A stretch of 64,000 bases of DNA from Amyelois transitella (taxonomy: Eukaryota; Arthropoda; Insecta; Lepidoptera; Pyralidae). A program made the position numbers and the translations under genes. The notes beneath the pieces are model-generated. The model saw nothing but the letters and a program-made list of their open reading frames with translations, searched no databases and was not told the DNA's origin. The stretch lies in the NCBI RefSeq assembly GCF_032362555.1, contig NC_083509.1, forward strand, positions 8,765,001-8,829,000. The letters are read 5' to 3'. This document shows, piece after piece, positions 1 to 11,215 of this stretch. Positions within the stretch are counted from its first letter, which is position 1. The number at the start of each line of letters is the position of its first letter.

Positions 1-150
1 CATATCACATTTTTCCCTTTCGAGGTAGACCGAACCAACAGTCTCGAAAAGACTGAAAAACCACGTTAGTTTGAAAGGAACGTGCTGGCGAGGGGCCAGA
101 TCAAGTACCCCAAGTTCCTTTTGGTACCGGGAACCACAAGGCACCAAAAG
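1..150 (-). mobile_element. GTGCC short retroelement, diverged copy cut by window edge
   Basis: Diverged minus-strand copy of the dominant short repeat of this window. The 3' part (CCCTTTCGAGGTAGAC, then the AGTCTCGAAAAGACTGAA stem) and the 5' end (TACCGGGAACCACAAGGCAC) are recognisable, with the middle deleted or scrambled. In its sense orientation the element begins GTGCCGTGTGGTTCCCGGC and ends in GACGTGA plus (TATG)n. It has no ORF. This copy is old. Confidence 0.6.
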
Positions 151-2496
151 AAAAAAGGAAAGATAACTTATCATTATTTTTTATTGCACTAGATGAAAGT
201 TCTATTACCTAAGTCGTCTCTTACGGTGAAAGAGTTGAAGTGGTTTAGCACGGACTAAAAGTCACTTAACTAGAGGGACACATTTAGTTTGACAGTTTAA
301 TAATTATTTCCGTATAATAATATAAATTATACATATCATTTAAAGTGCCCGGAATCAAAGAGCAATATTCGCAAATATTTTGACTAGATAAATACACCGA
401 TAGATTTAATTCATTGCCGCTCAACAAATTCCCCTTGAGTCTACATTATATTGTTATTGCATCAATAATCGTTTCGGAAACTATTACCCAGTGAAAACGA
501 TCTAGTCTCTATTACACCTAGGGCTGACAGTTATGGGATTTCATTTGAAAGACGATGTCATTTTTATAGAGAATGTATAAACTAAACAACAAAGGTGTTC
601 GTAATTTAGTATATCTGTGTTCGTTCAACAAATACAAAATGTCTTTCTTCGTGATGTGACGTACGTGTTATGATTTGAATCTTATTTTTAGATAGGATAT
701 TGTTATTTTCTATATTCGAGTAAGGATTTGATGATTGAAACTTGATGAAAGCAAGGGAAATCTTTAAAAATACATGACTATTTTTATACTATACTTATGT
801 GTATTATATATATACACATAGTTTTTTCAAGGCTGTCTTCCCCTCAGTTGATATAAACGTGATGTATGTATGTATTTTTTTAAAGTCCCGGAGACAGTTA
901 AGCTTCCCTATTTTATGTAATTAGCGGTAATTTGGAAGTAACTGAACAAAAGTGAAACGGGACAGAGATAGTTCATCATGCTAGCTCCGCTGAGGTGAGA
1001 ATATCAGGAAACGCTATGTTGAGAGAAGGAGACAGCACAATTCACAAGAAAAGAAGTTCTTATATATATTCATTAAAGTTCTAAGAAATCTGTCCTTGCC
1101 AACCCTAAGTCACAGAGTAGCAAGACGATAGTAATTACCCTGCTTGCTGACCAACTGGCACCAACTAACGCGGGATTCAACTTGAGTAATTATAAACCTT
1201 TGGGACTCCCACGACGCTTTCAACCGAAATGTATTGGCGCTCAGAAAGCTATAGCAATCTAAGCTACAGATACAAAATGTCAGAACAACCAAATTGTTTT
1301 GTTGGATGAAATTAAATGCAATGTTGTCTTTTTTGTTAACAGTAAAAAAATATTTCATGCATAAAAATTTTTTTTTGTCTATTATCATATACATAACATA
1401 AATATACTATAATTATATCTCACAGATGATATAGAAACGTAGATTTCCACATGCTCTACCTGGTCCTTATTCCTTGGTTTGTTAATTACCTATTTAACAT
1501 AATAAACAATCTTATTTATATACTAAAGTATATACAATAAATTGTAAAAGAGAGTAATAATAATTCAAATCACATAGTTTATTCCCAACAAATGACTCCG
1601 CTAATTACATAAACATTATTTATTTCTGCATTATCACAAATTGGTAATGTAACATCACTAGTAAGTAGGTTAACGAAATTCCCTTACAACTGCCAAGCAA
1701 GGCCGTTCTGCGCAGGCGCTTTCATTGGAAAGTGAGCAAGAGCCGCTGGCCGTGCGTCCACGCCGGATCTGTCGCATCATGTAGATAAACGTTTTGTGTG
1801 TCTGTATATCCAGTGAGATAAGGTCGGTAGTGTAAATTTTTGTTTTATTTCAGAATTTTTTTTTGCAACGTCCGCGTGATGCCAACATTTCGTTGCTTTC
1901 CTTTTCCGCGGATATTCGGAAAATCCTTCCAAATTCCATCCCATATTTATAAATTAGAGTGAAAAATTAAGAAAACTAACAATTAGAAGTAGAAACAAAG
2001 ACTGCCAGTGATAAACTCCTCATCTGTTTTGAAAAAACAAAATTCATAATTTCTTTGAAAAGGGTGATGTGTCCTGTTTATTAATTTCGAATTATCGAGG
2101 ATGCCGTTCTCAGTTATTGTCTACATCGTAATAAAATTTGCCAAGGAGTCTATCATCGCAAGGATTTGAACAATAATAGTAGTCGCTCTTTATTACCAGT
2201 TAAATGTCTATTTATGTCGCCTATAATTTCTTTAGAAACTCCTTATAAGATGCACGATCTTGGCTTGAATTGTAAATTAATGCCATATTGAAAACGGAGA
2301 GCTAATCATTTTAATCTCGTAAAACCATATTTTTCTTATCATCATATGATTATCATTTCCATGATAGTATATAGAGCCAATGGTGTTGGAAATACTCGAA
2401 GGTAACAGTCAGTTGTATGATGGCTTAATGAAAGAATGAAGACTGGGATAGTGATACCCATGACGTACGACATACGTGATAGTGATACGGATACAG
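151..2496. other. No gene recognised; GC-richer island at 1,690-1,800
   Basis: AT-rich DNA without convincing coding exons; short ORFs here lack motifs and splice context. One block, about 1,690-1,800, is clearly richer in G+C and CpG (for example GCGCAGGCGCTTTC and GTGCGTCCACGCCGGA). It might be a 5' UTR exon or TATA-less promoter of a gene outside the visible region, but nothing in it codes recognisably. Confidence 0.4.
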
Positions 2497-2575
2497 CTGA
2501 ACGTGGCCTTCTAGTCATTTCAAGACTGTTGGCTCTGTCTATCCCGTAAAGGATAAAGACGCGATCATGTATGTA
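2497..2575 (+). mobile_element. GTGCC short retroelement, 3' fragment
   Basis: Plus-strand 3' end only: GCTGAACGTGGCC, the CAAGACTGTTGGCTCTGTCTA segment, then GACGCGATCATGTATGTAT. The 5' truncation is typical of elements inserted by target-primed reverse transcription. Confidence 0.7.
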
Positions 2576-2940
2576 TAGTGATAGGTAAATGACTCATGGC
2601 CTAAAAGAGGATTTTGTTTACAACCATCTCCCTTATAATATTAAAACCTTTTTACATTAACAATGTTTGAAGTTTTATTAATATGAAACCATCAAATGTA
2701 TTATTGAACACATATTTTCATCGACCTTTTAGAAGTAATTGAACAAAAATAAAATCCAACAAAAGAAGGAATAAAACAATCGAGTATTTACATGTAATAC
2801 CATTCAGAGAATTTACCTCGAAATCCAATTTGGAATGGAGTAAAAGCAATGCGAGTATAAGTTGTAATACTCAGAATTATGAGAATAATATTTTGCTTTT
2901 CACAGTATTCTGAGAAAATAATAGAAGCCTTTCTCAAATA

Positions 2941-3021
2941 TATACATATAATCACGTCTTTGCCCCTTACGAGGTAGACAAGGCTAACAGCCGCGAAAAG
3001 ACTGAAAGATCACGTTCATAA
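2941..3021 (-). mobile_element. GTGCC short retroelement, 3' fragment
   Basis: Minus-strand 3' fragment starting with the inverted tail (TACATATAATCACGTCTTTG), then the GGTAGACAAGGC and GCGAAAAGACTGAAAG segments. A second, shorter remnant of the same 3' end lies at about 3,497-3,530 (AACGTCTTTAACCCTTACGG). Confidence 0.65.
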
Positions 3022-3189
3022 ATTTCAATGTTGCATCGGATCGTTAACTTAGTTGTAGATTGTGGATGGAGTCTAAGATTTCTCTGAAATTTATGTGGAG
3101 ATCTTAACTACGTACGATTGCATCTGGCTGCGTCATAAAATTGGACATTTCGCACATGCACGTAAAAAATGTGAGTCGTCAAAACGTTT

Positions 3190-3370
3190 AGAACAGAATC
3201 GAATAGATTTATTTTTAAATTGGATACTTCTTTGAATTTGAAGGTATCAATTATTGGCGTCACATCACTTAAATATAATTATAAGTACTACCGCTCCCAA
3301 AGCGCATGTGAAGAAGAAGCGGCGGAACAAACTACACTGCAGCAGTTTGTAGATATAGATCGCTGTTTAA
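3190..3370 (+). repeat. Unnamed dispersed repeat, copy 1 (pairs with 31,790-31,955)
   Basis: The segment matches the reverse complement of 31,790-31,955 over roughly 160 bp. Shared blocks include GTCACATCACT, CAAAGCGCATGTG, AGAAGAAGCGG and GGAACAAACTACACTGCAGC. A 91-codon ORF crosses it by chance; the other copy does not keep that frame. No RT, transposase or tRNA-like head is visible, so the class is unknown. Confidence 0.65.
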
Positions 3371-3581
3371 ATTTTCATTCAGGGGTTCGGTCTTTAAAAG
3401 AAACCTTTTTTTCTGTTAACATAAGTCATACGTTACTTAAATTCAAAATATACCAAATTGATTGTGATGAAAATTTACATAACTATATACAATAATAACG
3501 TCTTTAACCCTTACGGGGTTGTATTAAGGGGGGTAAAATAAGAGGACTTAACAATATGTAGTGTACGTAAATTGTAGTAAT

Positions 3582-3864
3582 TACATTCATTATACATATA
3601 TACATATGGTCACGTCTATATCCCTTGCGGGGTAGACAGAGCCAACAGTCTTGAAAAGACTGAATGGCCACGTTCAGCTATTTGGCTTAATGATAGAATT
3701 GAGATTCAACTAGTGACAGGTTGCTAGCCCATCGCCTAAAAAAGAATCCCAACTTTGTCAGCCTATCCCTTAGTCGCCTTTTACGACATCCATGGGAAAG
3801 AGATGGAGTGATCCTATTCTTTTTTGTATTGGTGCCGGGAACCACACGGCACTACATTCATTAT
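3582..3864 (-). mobile_element. GTGCC short retroelement, full length, with TSD
   Basis: Essentially full-length minus-strand copy (3,594-3,852) flanked by a 12-bp direct repeat TACATTCATTAT at 3,582-3,593 and 3,853-3,864. This fixes both ends of the element: the tail side begins TACATATATACATATGGTCACG and the head side ends GGTGCCGGGAACCACACGGCAC. The long, variable target-site duplication and the simple-repeat tail argue for retrotransposition by LINE machinery rather than DNA transposition. Confidence 0.85.
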
Positions 3865-4069
3865 GATGCATCGAATAGTCAGGTCATGGAAACCAGATGG
3901 TAAATTAACTGCACCGAACCAACTGTTGGTCGGAACTCTGACTAGACTAATGAAACGAGACGAAGTAAAGACTAGAGTCATTCCAACTAGGATTAAGCCT
4001 CAAACTTTGTCATGGGGTCCAAACATTAGCCGGAGATTTCATAGCCGCGTAGGATGTTATACTCTACAT

Positions 4070-4200
4070 ACATATAGTCACGTAATTATCTCTTACGGGG
4101 AAGACGCAGCCAAAAGTCATGTAAAGACATTCAGTTTTATGGAATGGAATTGATTTTGCTTCCCATCGCCTAAAAGAAGAATCCCCAACCTTTTCCTTAA
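4070..4200 (-). mobile_element. GTGCC short retroelement, internally deleted
   Basis: Minus-strand copy with recognisable tail (CATATAGTCACG), GGGAAGACGCAGCC, and the CCCATCGCCTAAAAGAAGAA block; the centre and the 5' part are missing. Confidence 0.65.
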
Positions 4201-5600
4201 CTCGCTTAATTATATTATATCTTTAACATTTCCGAATTCCTTTTAACAATATCAAGGTATTTATGTGTATTTATTATATTGGCTAGCGAATGTACTTTGA
4301 AGAAAATATAATCTTTGGTGTCTGTAGCAGCCGTAAAATACATTATTCTGGTCAGGTTCATTGTAGACAAGAACCCAATCGTAAAGATTTGAAAAATCAT
4401 TTCATAGCATAAATGTATTCACAGCCTCTCGAGTTATTTAAGCCTTTCTCTAGCGGTCTTTAAAAAATAAACGGTAATACGCAACGACAAGAGTGATAAA
4501 AATAGTCCCTGGCTCACCAGTTCGCAGCAATGAAGCTGCACCTTAATGTTGTGCTCCGTACTACGAGCTAACTTTAAAGTTATTTTCGTATTAGCAAAAG
4601 AAAGCGGAGATTTAGAAAATTCCGTTATTGTTACGGTTTTCCGAAGTTTAGATGAGCTTGCAAAGATAATTTTAGCTGTTTTTGTTTGTGTCAGTGTTCT
4701 AAGGAGTTTCAATCGAATTTCTTCTTAAGCTCTGCAAATAGGCTTATGTACGGACGAACATGTTGCGAACTAAAGTAAATAAATGTTAAGTGGATTCTAT
4801 TTACGAGGAATCGATTTTATTTAAAACAATTTTAAGGAATATATTGCAAAAATTAAGAGATATTATAACAAAGCTCACGCAAAATTATGGGGAGTTGCAA
4901 GGTGAAATTTGACATATATAAAAAAAAAATCCAAAATAAGAGAACAGTAAAATAGAAATACACGAGAAATCTTGACCAATTTTTATATATTTTACAAAGA
5001 ATAGAAGTAAACTTATAATTAAAATGTATTTAAATATTACGAAAAGCAATGCGGCTTTTTGTTAACAGTCTGCGTTAAATACAAAAATCTGTATTAGACA
5101 CAAAAAGTAGGTATTAACAAATTTAAGCTGGCGGAAACTACTAAAACATAGTTGACTAACAAAATCTGCTCATCTTTGTATAGTTACGTAATTTATGACT
5201 GGTTTTAACTGCGCAAAACATACTTATTATGAACCACAAAAAGCTATATTTTTTCGTCGTTGAGATGATGAGATAGAAGTTGAGGTCATGTAATACTTGG
5301 CAACAGATGAATTCTCTTCTTACTTATGGTTTTGTTATATTGTAATAATATCTTTGGTAATGTAGCTTCAGCCCGCGACATCGCTTAAGAAAATTTACTT
5401 CTTAATCAAATTTCTTCTTAATTGTTCAAATCGCAAGGGATGTACTTTTCTCCTAGATAATACTTGGTCTATTTTCGTTTATAATTAAATACTTTACTGC
5501 AAAATTGGTAATGTGATACGACGCATCAGAAAGTAAGGACTAATTCATTTTTGCATTTCGGTTTAATTCACTACTGTACACAAACAGTTACATAATATTT
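4201..5600. other. No gene recognised
   Basis: AT-rich sequence. Overlapping open frames on both strands at 4,434-4,728 have no domain, signal peptide or splice support; I do not call them genes. Confidence 0.4.
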
Positions 5601-6850
5601 TATTACCTGCTTACAAAAAAGAATAACTGAGTACTTGACACTTGCTGGAATGACTAACAAACGTGTTAGGCTCCTTGATCATGACACAGATACCGCCGAG
5701 TTAATCCCTCAGTACAAACCAGTTGGCGCACAACCTATCTATAAATCGGTTTACACTATAGAAATCTGAATAATTTAAGACAATAGAAATGCCATATTAC
5801 GGCGAGTGAAAACATCGTGAGGAAACCTGCATAATCAGGTAACGATATGTGTAGCTATAATCCAGTGTAGGTAAAATGGGAGTCGTTTTGTGTAAAAACC
5901 TTTATTGTCTAATCCAGGATCATGCTCAAAAGACCCCAAGCTATCCTTCCGAGTTGTCAAGATTTAACGACTTAATACTATAGTAATGATTTGTCGTCAT
6001 CTTGCAACGCACGTAGTTTTCTGTTGCAAAACTATAGTCACCAGTAGGTATTTGCCGCTTCTACAATCTTATATTATTCCGATTTCTGTGTTTTAAACAG
6101 ATGCTAACGACATCTTTCATTATGCATATTTTATGCGAGCCTTTTTAGAAAACATATGTTTTCTCGGAGGATTTCTATAGGCTTTCGTATTTTAATCTAC
6201 TTCGGGGAGGCCTTCGACAAAATACGACCCCTTTATCTCTTGTGGATCTCGTAGAAGGTGACTAGGATATGAACACTTAAAACTTATTCTTCCTCCAGGC
6301 TTATAAGGCTTATAGATCTGGTTACATCCTTATCACTATGGAGAGGAGCCCGAGGTTAGCCTTAGGCCATGGTTCCTGGATTGGATGAGTCAGGTTTTTG
6401 CGACTCCCATCTGACCTCCGCAACCTCAGCAGGGGAACCAAACCCATCAATTCCCTGAATTCCTCACGGTGTTTTCCCTCACCGTAAGAGCGAAGGTTAG
6501 TATTCAAACTAATGTTTACTAATAATTACCTTGTGCCTTTATGTGCATCATGCATTTTACGCGGGCGGCGGGCACCTTACCGATCCGAACACCGACGCTA
6601 AACATTAAGAACTTCTGCATGTGAAATTCAAATAAAATAACTATAATGCAGGATAATATTCCCCTGTTAGGATGCAGAGTTCAGACGGGAGTCGTTCGTG
6701 TGTTTGTGTTAGTTTGACTTACCAAATATAGAATCCTTCTCACAGGCAGCCCCGGCTTACTCTGTGACAACTTAATCCAGAAGGAATATAACTCACGCAT
6801 AATTTTTTTCAAGAATTGGCAAAACCAACTTAAAATAGATACATACAACT
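5600..6850. repeat. Composite of degenerate retroelement pieces
   Basis: G+C-richer mosaic of pieces that look like old non-LTR debris: CATCGTGAGGAAACCTGCAT near 5,816; GGGAGTCGTTTTGTGTAAAA near 5,880; a block at 6,230-6,620 that includes the GGAGAGGAGCCCGAGG and GCGGGCGGCGGGCACC motifs; and GACGGGAGTCGTTCGTGTG at 6,685. Related GGAGTC...TGTGTAAAA pieces occur at 13,335 and 37,358. No intact reading frame survives. Confidence 0.5.
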
Positions 6851-6852
6851 TA

Positions 6853-7999
6853 AAATAGATGACAGAGTTGAGAGGAATGAATTGTGGTCAGCACTTTCTA
6901 TGCATGGGGTGAGCAGTCTCTTAATACGAGCACTGAAATCCTTATATGAGGATTCGAGTGCTTGTGTCAGGATAAACGGAGCGCACACTGAGTGGTTTAA
7001 GATTGAGAAAGGCGTTAGGCAAGGATGTGTTGCGTCACCGTGGCTGTTCAACCTATTTATGGATAGCTGTTTGACAGATTTGAAAGAGTCTAAAAGTGGA
7101 TTAAGGATGAATGAGTTACTCGTCAAATGTCTGCTCTATGCCGACGATCAGGTTATACTGGCGTCATCAGCGGAGGAGTTACAGGAGATGGTAAACTGTA
7201 TGCATGAAGCTTTAAAAGAGAAAGGAATGAAAGTGAACGTAAGTAAAACTAAAACACTGGTTTTTGAAATGGAGAAAGAAATGACAGCATGTAATATTTT
7301 GATTGGAGGAGAAAAAGTGGAGCAAGTGAAAGAGTTTGTATATCTAGGATCAAAGTTTACATCAGATGGCAAGTATGATAGTGATATTGAAAGGAGAGTG
7401 AACGCGGGGAACATGGTGAATGGAGCTTTGCATGCCTTTATGAGCAGTCAGAAACTATCCAAAAAGGCTCGACTGGCTGTGCACAGGGGCGTGTTGGTCC
7501 CGACATTAATGTATGGGAGTGAAAGTTGGGTATGGCAAAAGAAGCATGAAAGCAGAATAAATGCAGTGGAAATGAGAGCGTTAAGGAGTATGATGGGTGT
7601 GAAATTGAGTGACAGGATAAGGAACAGCGTGATAAGGGAATGTTGTGATGTGAAAGAAGATGTAGTTACAGGAATAGAAAAGGGTATGTTAAGATGGTTC
7701 GGTCATGTGGAGAGGATGAATGAAGGCAGGTTGACTAAGCAGATATACAAGGAGAGTGTGGAGGGAAAGGTCGGAGTGGGAAGACCTAGACGAACGTATC
7801 TTGATCAAATTAAGGACGTCCTGGTAAAGGGTCAGGTCAAAAGTACCCGAAACCGCCGAGCTTGTATGAAGAGAGTTATGAATGTGGACGAAGCGAAAGA
7901 AGTATGCAGAGATCGTGGCAAGTGGAAAGAGGTAGTCTCTGCCTACCCCTCCGGGAAAGAGGCGTGATTTTATGTATGTATGTATGTATGTAAATAGAT
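6853..7999 (+). mobile_element. 5'-truncated LINE (non-LTR retrotransposon), copy 1
   Basis: Plus-strand LINE insertion at 6,861-7,991, flanked by a short direct repeat AAATAGAT at 6,853-6,860 and 7,992-7,999. It carries the C-terminal half of a reverse transcriptase ORF and ends with a (TATG)n tail. It differs by only one noticed base (Gly versus Ser codon near 7,723) from the copy at 54,879-55,855 across about 970 bp. Both are therefore recent insertions from the same or a very similar source. Older 3' fragments of the same LINE are at 24,913-24,970 (inverted), 34,973-35,122 and 62,590-62,690. Confidence 0.9.
6861..7967 (+). pseudogene. LINE reverse transcriptase, C-terminal fragment
   Basis: Open frame of about 368 codons, in frame from the 5' truncation point to TGA at 7,965. 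Visible RT motifs are GVRQGC followed by SPWLFNLFMD (motif 4) and LLYADDQVIL with the catalytic YADD (motif 5). The Lys/Val-rich motif 6-7 region and a C-terminal WFGHVERM ... GRPRRTYLDQI module shared by several non-LTR clades follow. The endonuclease and the N-terminal RT fingers are absent, so the piece cannot act alone. The stop codon lies only about 7 bp before the tail repeats, so the 3' UTR is almost nil. I leave the clade unassigned. Confidence 0.85.
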
Positions 8000-9229
8000 A
8001 CGCTCTGCTGATGATCCGAGTACGCAGTCATATTTTCTTACAGTATTAGTATTATTATGATCTCAATACGACAGGTTTATGTTATCACTTCTTTAAAGAC
8101 AAATTAATTACTTTGCAACATGTAGCATGACATTTTAATAACTTAATCTTACCTTGATCAGATTAAAGCTGTATATACACAAATAAGAACCCTTATTGTA
8201 ATCTTTGGTCAAGTATATTAAAAAAATACCTATTTTCATAAAACCTTTTTACACATAATATGTCTTTATCCTCTACGGGGTAGACAGTCGGTAGTTTTTA
8301 GCCGGAGGAGCTAGTGAAGGAATTGATCACCTAAAAGAGTAATATTCGTTTTTAACATAAAATGTTTATTGTATGACAAACACAAATGACGTCAAAATAT
8401 ATGTATAATTAAATCTACTACAGCTTTCTAACCTTCCAAATCTGCACGGAAAGAGAACCAACTGGCACAAGCTTAGTTTTTTTTTCTTCATTATCAGACC
8501 TGTTTGAAATCATATTTACAAAAATAATATAAAAAGGTGCGATGTTTCCTTTGTGCTAACTCCAGGGACCACTCGAATTCAGTCGAACTTTGAACGATGA
8601 TGTCATAAAATTCTTCGCATGAAACGGTTGAATGCATTTCTTTAAATTTATCAGACCCGGTTTTAAAGGGTTTGGTAACTGGAATAATCGTGTTAGGTAT
8701 ATATATTTATGTATATAGATATAGGTATTGGAAAAAACATACAGCTACATTGTAAACTAGTTTCATTTTAAAGCTATCTATCTTCTATGTTTTCGAAATA
8801 AATATGAAAATTAGAAAAGCTTTGTTACAAGTTTTTTTTTATCGGTTGAAAATTCAAGTTGGTTCAAAAGTTTAAACAGAAGATAAAGTCTTCTGTTTAA
8901 ACTCTTAAACAAACTTTAACTTGTAGATTTCCAAAAAAATTGAATTAAGTTTAAAAATAGTATTTAACTAATGTATATTTAATTCGGTATAGTGAGTTGT
9001 TGCTAGCCTAAAAGAAGAATAGGTACGAAGTTAGTGAGCCTTTTTCTTCATGCATAATTAATCCCTTTTTTTCGTAGGAGACATCATTTGGAATCATCTA
9101 CACATTACACAGCAGTCTTTGAAAGATTCTAAATCTGCGGGAAAAAGTACTATGTTTAGAAAAACATAGTCGAAAACCGCATGCCACATAGAAATGTGAC
9201 GTGCGGTTTTTGGCACTTTAAAATAGAAT
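8000..9229. other. No gene; SINE remnant and hairpin
   Basis: AT-rich. Near 8,265-8,330 there is a decayed minus-strand remnant of the GTGCC short element (CTCTACGGGGTAGACAG). Otherwise nothing is recognised apart from the hairpin listed separately. Confidence 0.4.
8867..8914. repeat. Inverted repeat (hairpin)
   Basis: Arms AAGTTTAAACAGAAGA and TCTTCTGTTTAAACTCTT pair around a short TAAAG loop. A weaker complementarity (CAAGTT / AACTTG) extends the stem outward. No flanking target duplication was identified. Confidence 0.55.
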
Positions 9230-9425
9230 TACTCCCTATCATTCCTAAAGATGTCGTAAAAGGCGACTAAGTGATATGCTTATAAACTTGTAATTGGATG
9301 GGCTAGCAACCCGCCATTTTTTTAATTTAAATATTTCATCATATCATACAGCTGAACGTGGCCTTCCAGATTTTTCGCGAATTTTGGCTCTTTCTACCCC
9401 GCAAGGGTAGAAAGACAATATATGA
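9230..9425 (+). mobile_element. GTGCC short retroelement, diverged
   Basis: Plus-strand diverged copy: GATGTCGTAAAAGGCGACTA, GATGGGCTAGCAACC, then CAGCTGAACGTGGCCTTCCA and TTTCTACCCCGCAAGGGTAG. An AT-rich stretch interrupts it near 9,320, and the terminal tail is lost. Confidence 0.65.
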
Positions 9426-9446
9426 CTATTTATATTCCTTGTTTAC

Positions 9447-9700
9447 GGCCTCTGTGGCGCAGCGGCAGTACGCTTGTCTGTGACATTGGAGGTCCCGGGT
9501 TCGAATCCTGGCCAGGGAATGATGATGGGAAAATAACTTTTTCTGATTGGCCTGGGTCTTGGATGTTTATCTATACATGTAAGTATTTATTATAAAATAA
9601 AGTTGAGTTAGTATCTCGTAACACAAGTCTCGAACTTACTTCGAGGCTAACTTAATCAGGTAATTTGTGCCGTATATATTTATTTATTTTTTATTTATTT
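9447..9700 (+). mobile_element. tRNA-headed SINE, copy 1
   Basis: The head looks like a tRNA gene: A-box-like TGGCGCAGCGGC at 9,455-9,466 and a perfect B-box GGTTCGAATCC at 9,498-9,508. These are the internal RNA polymerase III promoter. It is followed by a non-tRNA body (GGATGTTTATCTATACATGT, TCGAGGCTAACTTAATCAGG) ending in TTTATTTATT. Sibling copies lie at 60,977-61,245 and, inverted, at 63,806-63,938. The body tail differs from the GTGCC element, so this is a second SINE family, probably served by a different LINE. tRNA-derived SINEs of this kind are known in noctuid moths. Confidence 0.85.
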
Positions 9701-11024
9701 TTCATAAATACTAGAACAGCATGAAATTTGTTAAATACCCAGTTTAATAGCTTTGGATTACTAAGAGTGTGCCCCTGGATTCGTTTCACTTAATCGTTTC
9801 GAAGAATGGAAAATTACTGCAATTGAAATAACATGAGCTTAACGAGGAATGTCAAGAGCAAAACAAATGCATCCGCTGCTGTAGCCGACTTCGTGGCTAG
9901 TTTCTTCTACGCATGTACCTACTGACTTATTATGTTGTGCTATTTGTAAGAGTCATAACTTAGACGATGTTGTGTAGGTCAAGATTGCAGAGACTATTTA
10001 TGATGCTAATTTAAGATAAAACAATAATATGAAGACGTTTTGTCGAGCGTTGGTGATCAAGATTAGGCGTAAAAAAGTGTGATCGTGAGGGACAACAGAT
10101 GCACATATAATGCCGAATATTATATGAGATTAACCCTAAAAGTTTATGGTTGTAAAAAACCGTGATTTCCAACATACACATTCGACATTGGATGGACGAG
10201 GAAGGATTATCGCAGTTTTTCAAGATATGTAAATGTAGACAATTTTGTCACTTTAATATTTCTTCTACTAACCGTGGCTTTTATAAGTAATGTATTTGAG
10301 AATAGCAACTAAGCGGACGATCTTGAGAACAACAATTACCTACATTTACGGAGCCACTTCGTCTAGAAGACTTGTTATGGTTTCTCAGATGACGTACATA
10401 AAATCATAACATGAATATTACTCGTGAAGAAAAATTTCTTTGAAAATACGCTTTTTTTTTAAATAATTCTAATTATATTAAATGAATAAATGTGCAGAAG
10501 TTTGAGTACAATTTACTCATGAATTGAGTAAATCTATGAAGCTCATAAATATGAAAGGAAAATAAAGTAAAAAGGATTTATTCGAAAAACACCACCCGCA
10601 ATAAAATAAAACAGGAATACAAGTTAACAAGAATAAAAATTTAAAGAACAAGAAATTAAAGGACACACAATTACAAAACGAATTGACCTTTATCAAATTC
10701 GTCGTGAAAAATTTCTCCGTCGTCATTAACAGCAACTTTCATATTTTTGCACATCATTGGAATATGAAATCCGTAAAAGAATGCTTTTCGTAAGAATTTC
10801 CGATTCTATACCATTCCGGAGATGTACCGTAAAACCTCACTGTCACATACATTTATCCGATATGTAAGTACCGGGCACGTGTGTTGAATGTCTCACAAGA
10901 TCACTGAACTTGGTGGGTGCAACGCCCCTAACTCCGGGGACATTATACAATTTATATCAACGATAAAGAACCCGACGGAACCTTCGTACTTTCATGCGAT
11001 GTGAGACTTGAATTTTTTTACATA
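9701..11024. other. No gene recognised
   Basis: AT-rich; minus-strand short ORFs at about 10,011-10,223 and 10,517-10,735 are hydrophobic, low-complexity translations of A/T-rich DNA without splice or promoter support. Confidence 0.4.
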
Positions 11025-11215
11025 CGTACATAATCATCCCGTGCGGGGTAGACAGAGCCAACAGTATTGAAAAGACTGAAAGGTCACGTTTAGCTGTTTG
11101 TGCCGTGTGGTTCCCGGCACCAATAGGAAAAAGAATATGATCACTCCATCACTTTCTCATGGTCGTCGTAAAGGACGACTCAGGGTTTGTAAACTTGGGA
11201 TGCTTCTTTAAGGCG
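11025..11215. mobile_element. Two GTGCC element fragments head to head
   Basis: A minus-strand 3' fragment (11,025-11,100: CATACGTACATAATCATCCC then GGGGTAGACAGAGCCAACAG) is directly joined to a plus-strand 5' fragment (11,099-11,215: GTGCCGTGTGGTTCCCGGCA to about GATGCTTCTTTAAGGCGA). The two parts come from opposite ends of the element in opposite orientation. This fits either twin-priming or insertion of one copy into another. Confidence 0.65.

Noticed and set aside
3220..3495. 91-codon ORF as a gene
   Set aside because: It crosses a dispersed repeat, and the second copy of that repeat does not preserve the frame.
4434..4728. Complementary open frames on both strands
   Set aside because: Hydrophobic or basic low-information translations with no recognisable motif; likely chance.
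9447..9520. A functional tRNA gene
   Set aside because: A and B boxes are present, but the sequence continues into a SINE body shared with two other copies, so it is a SINE head.
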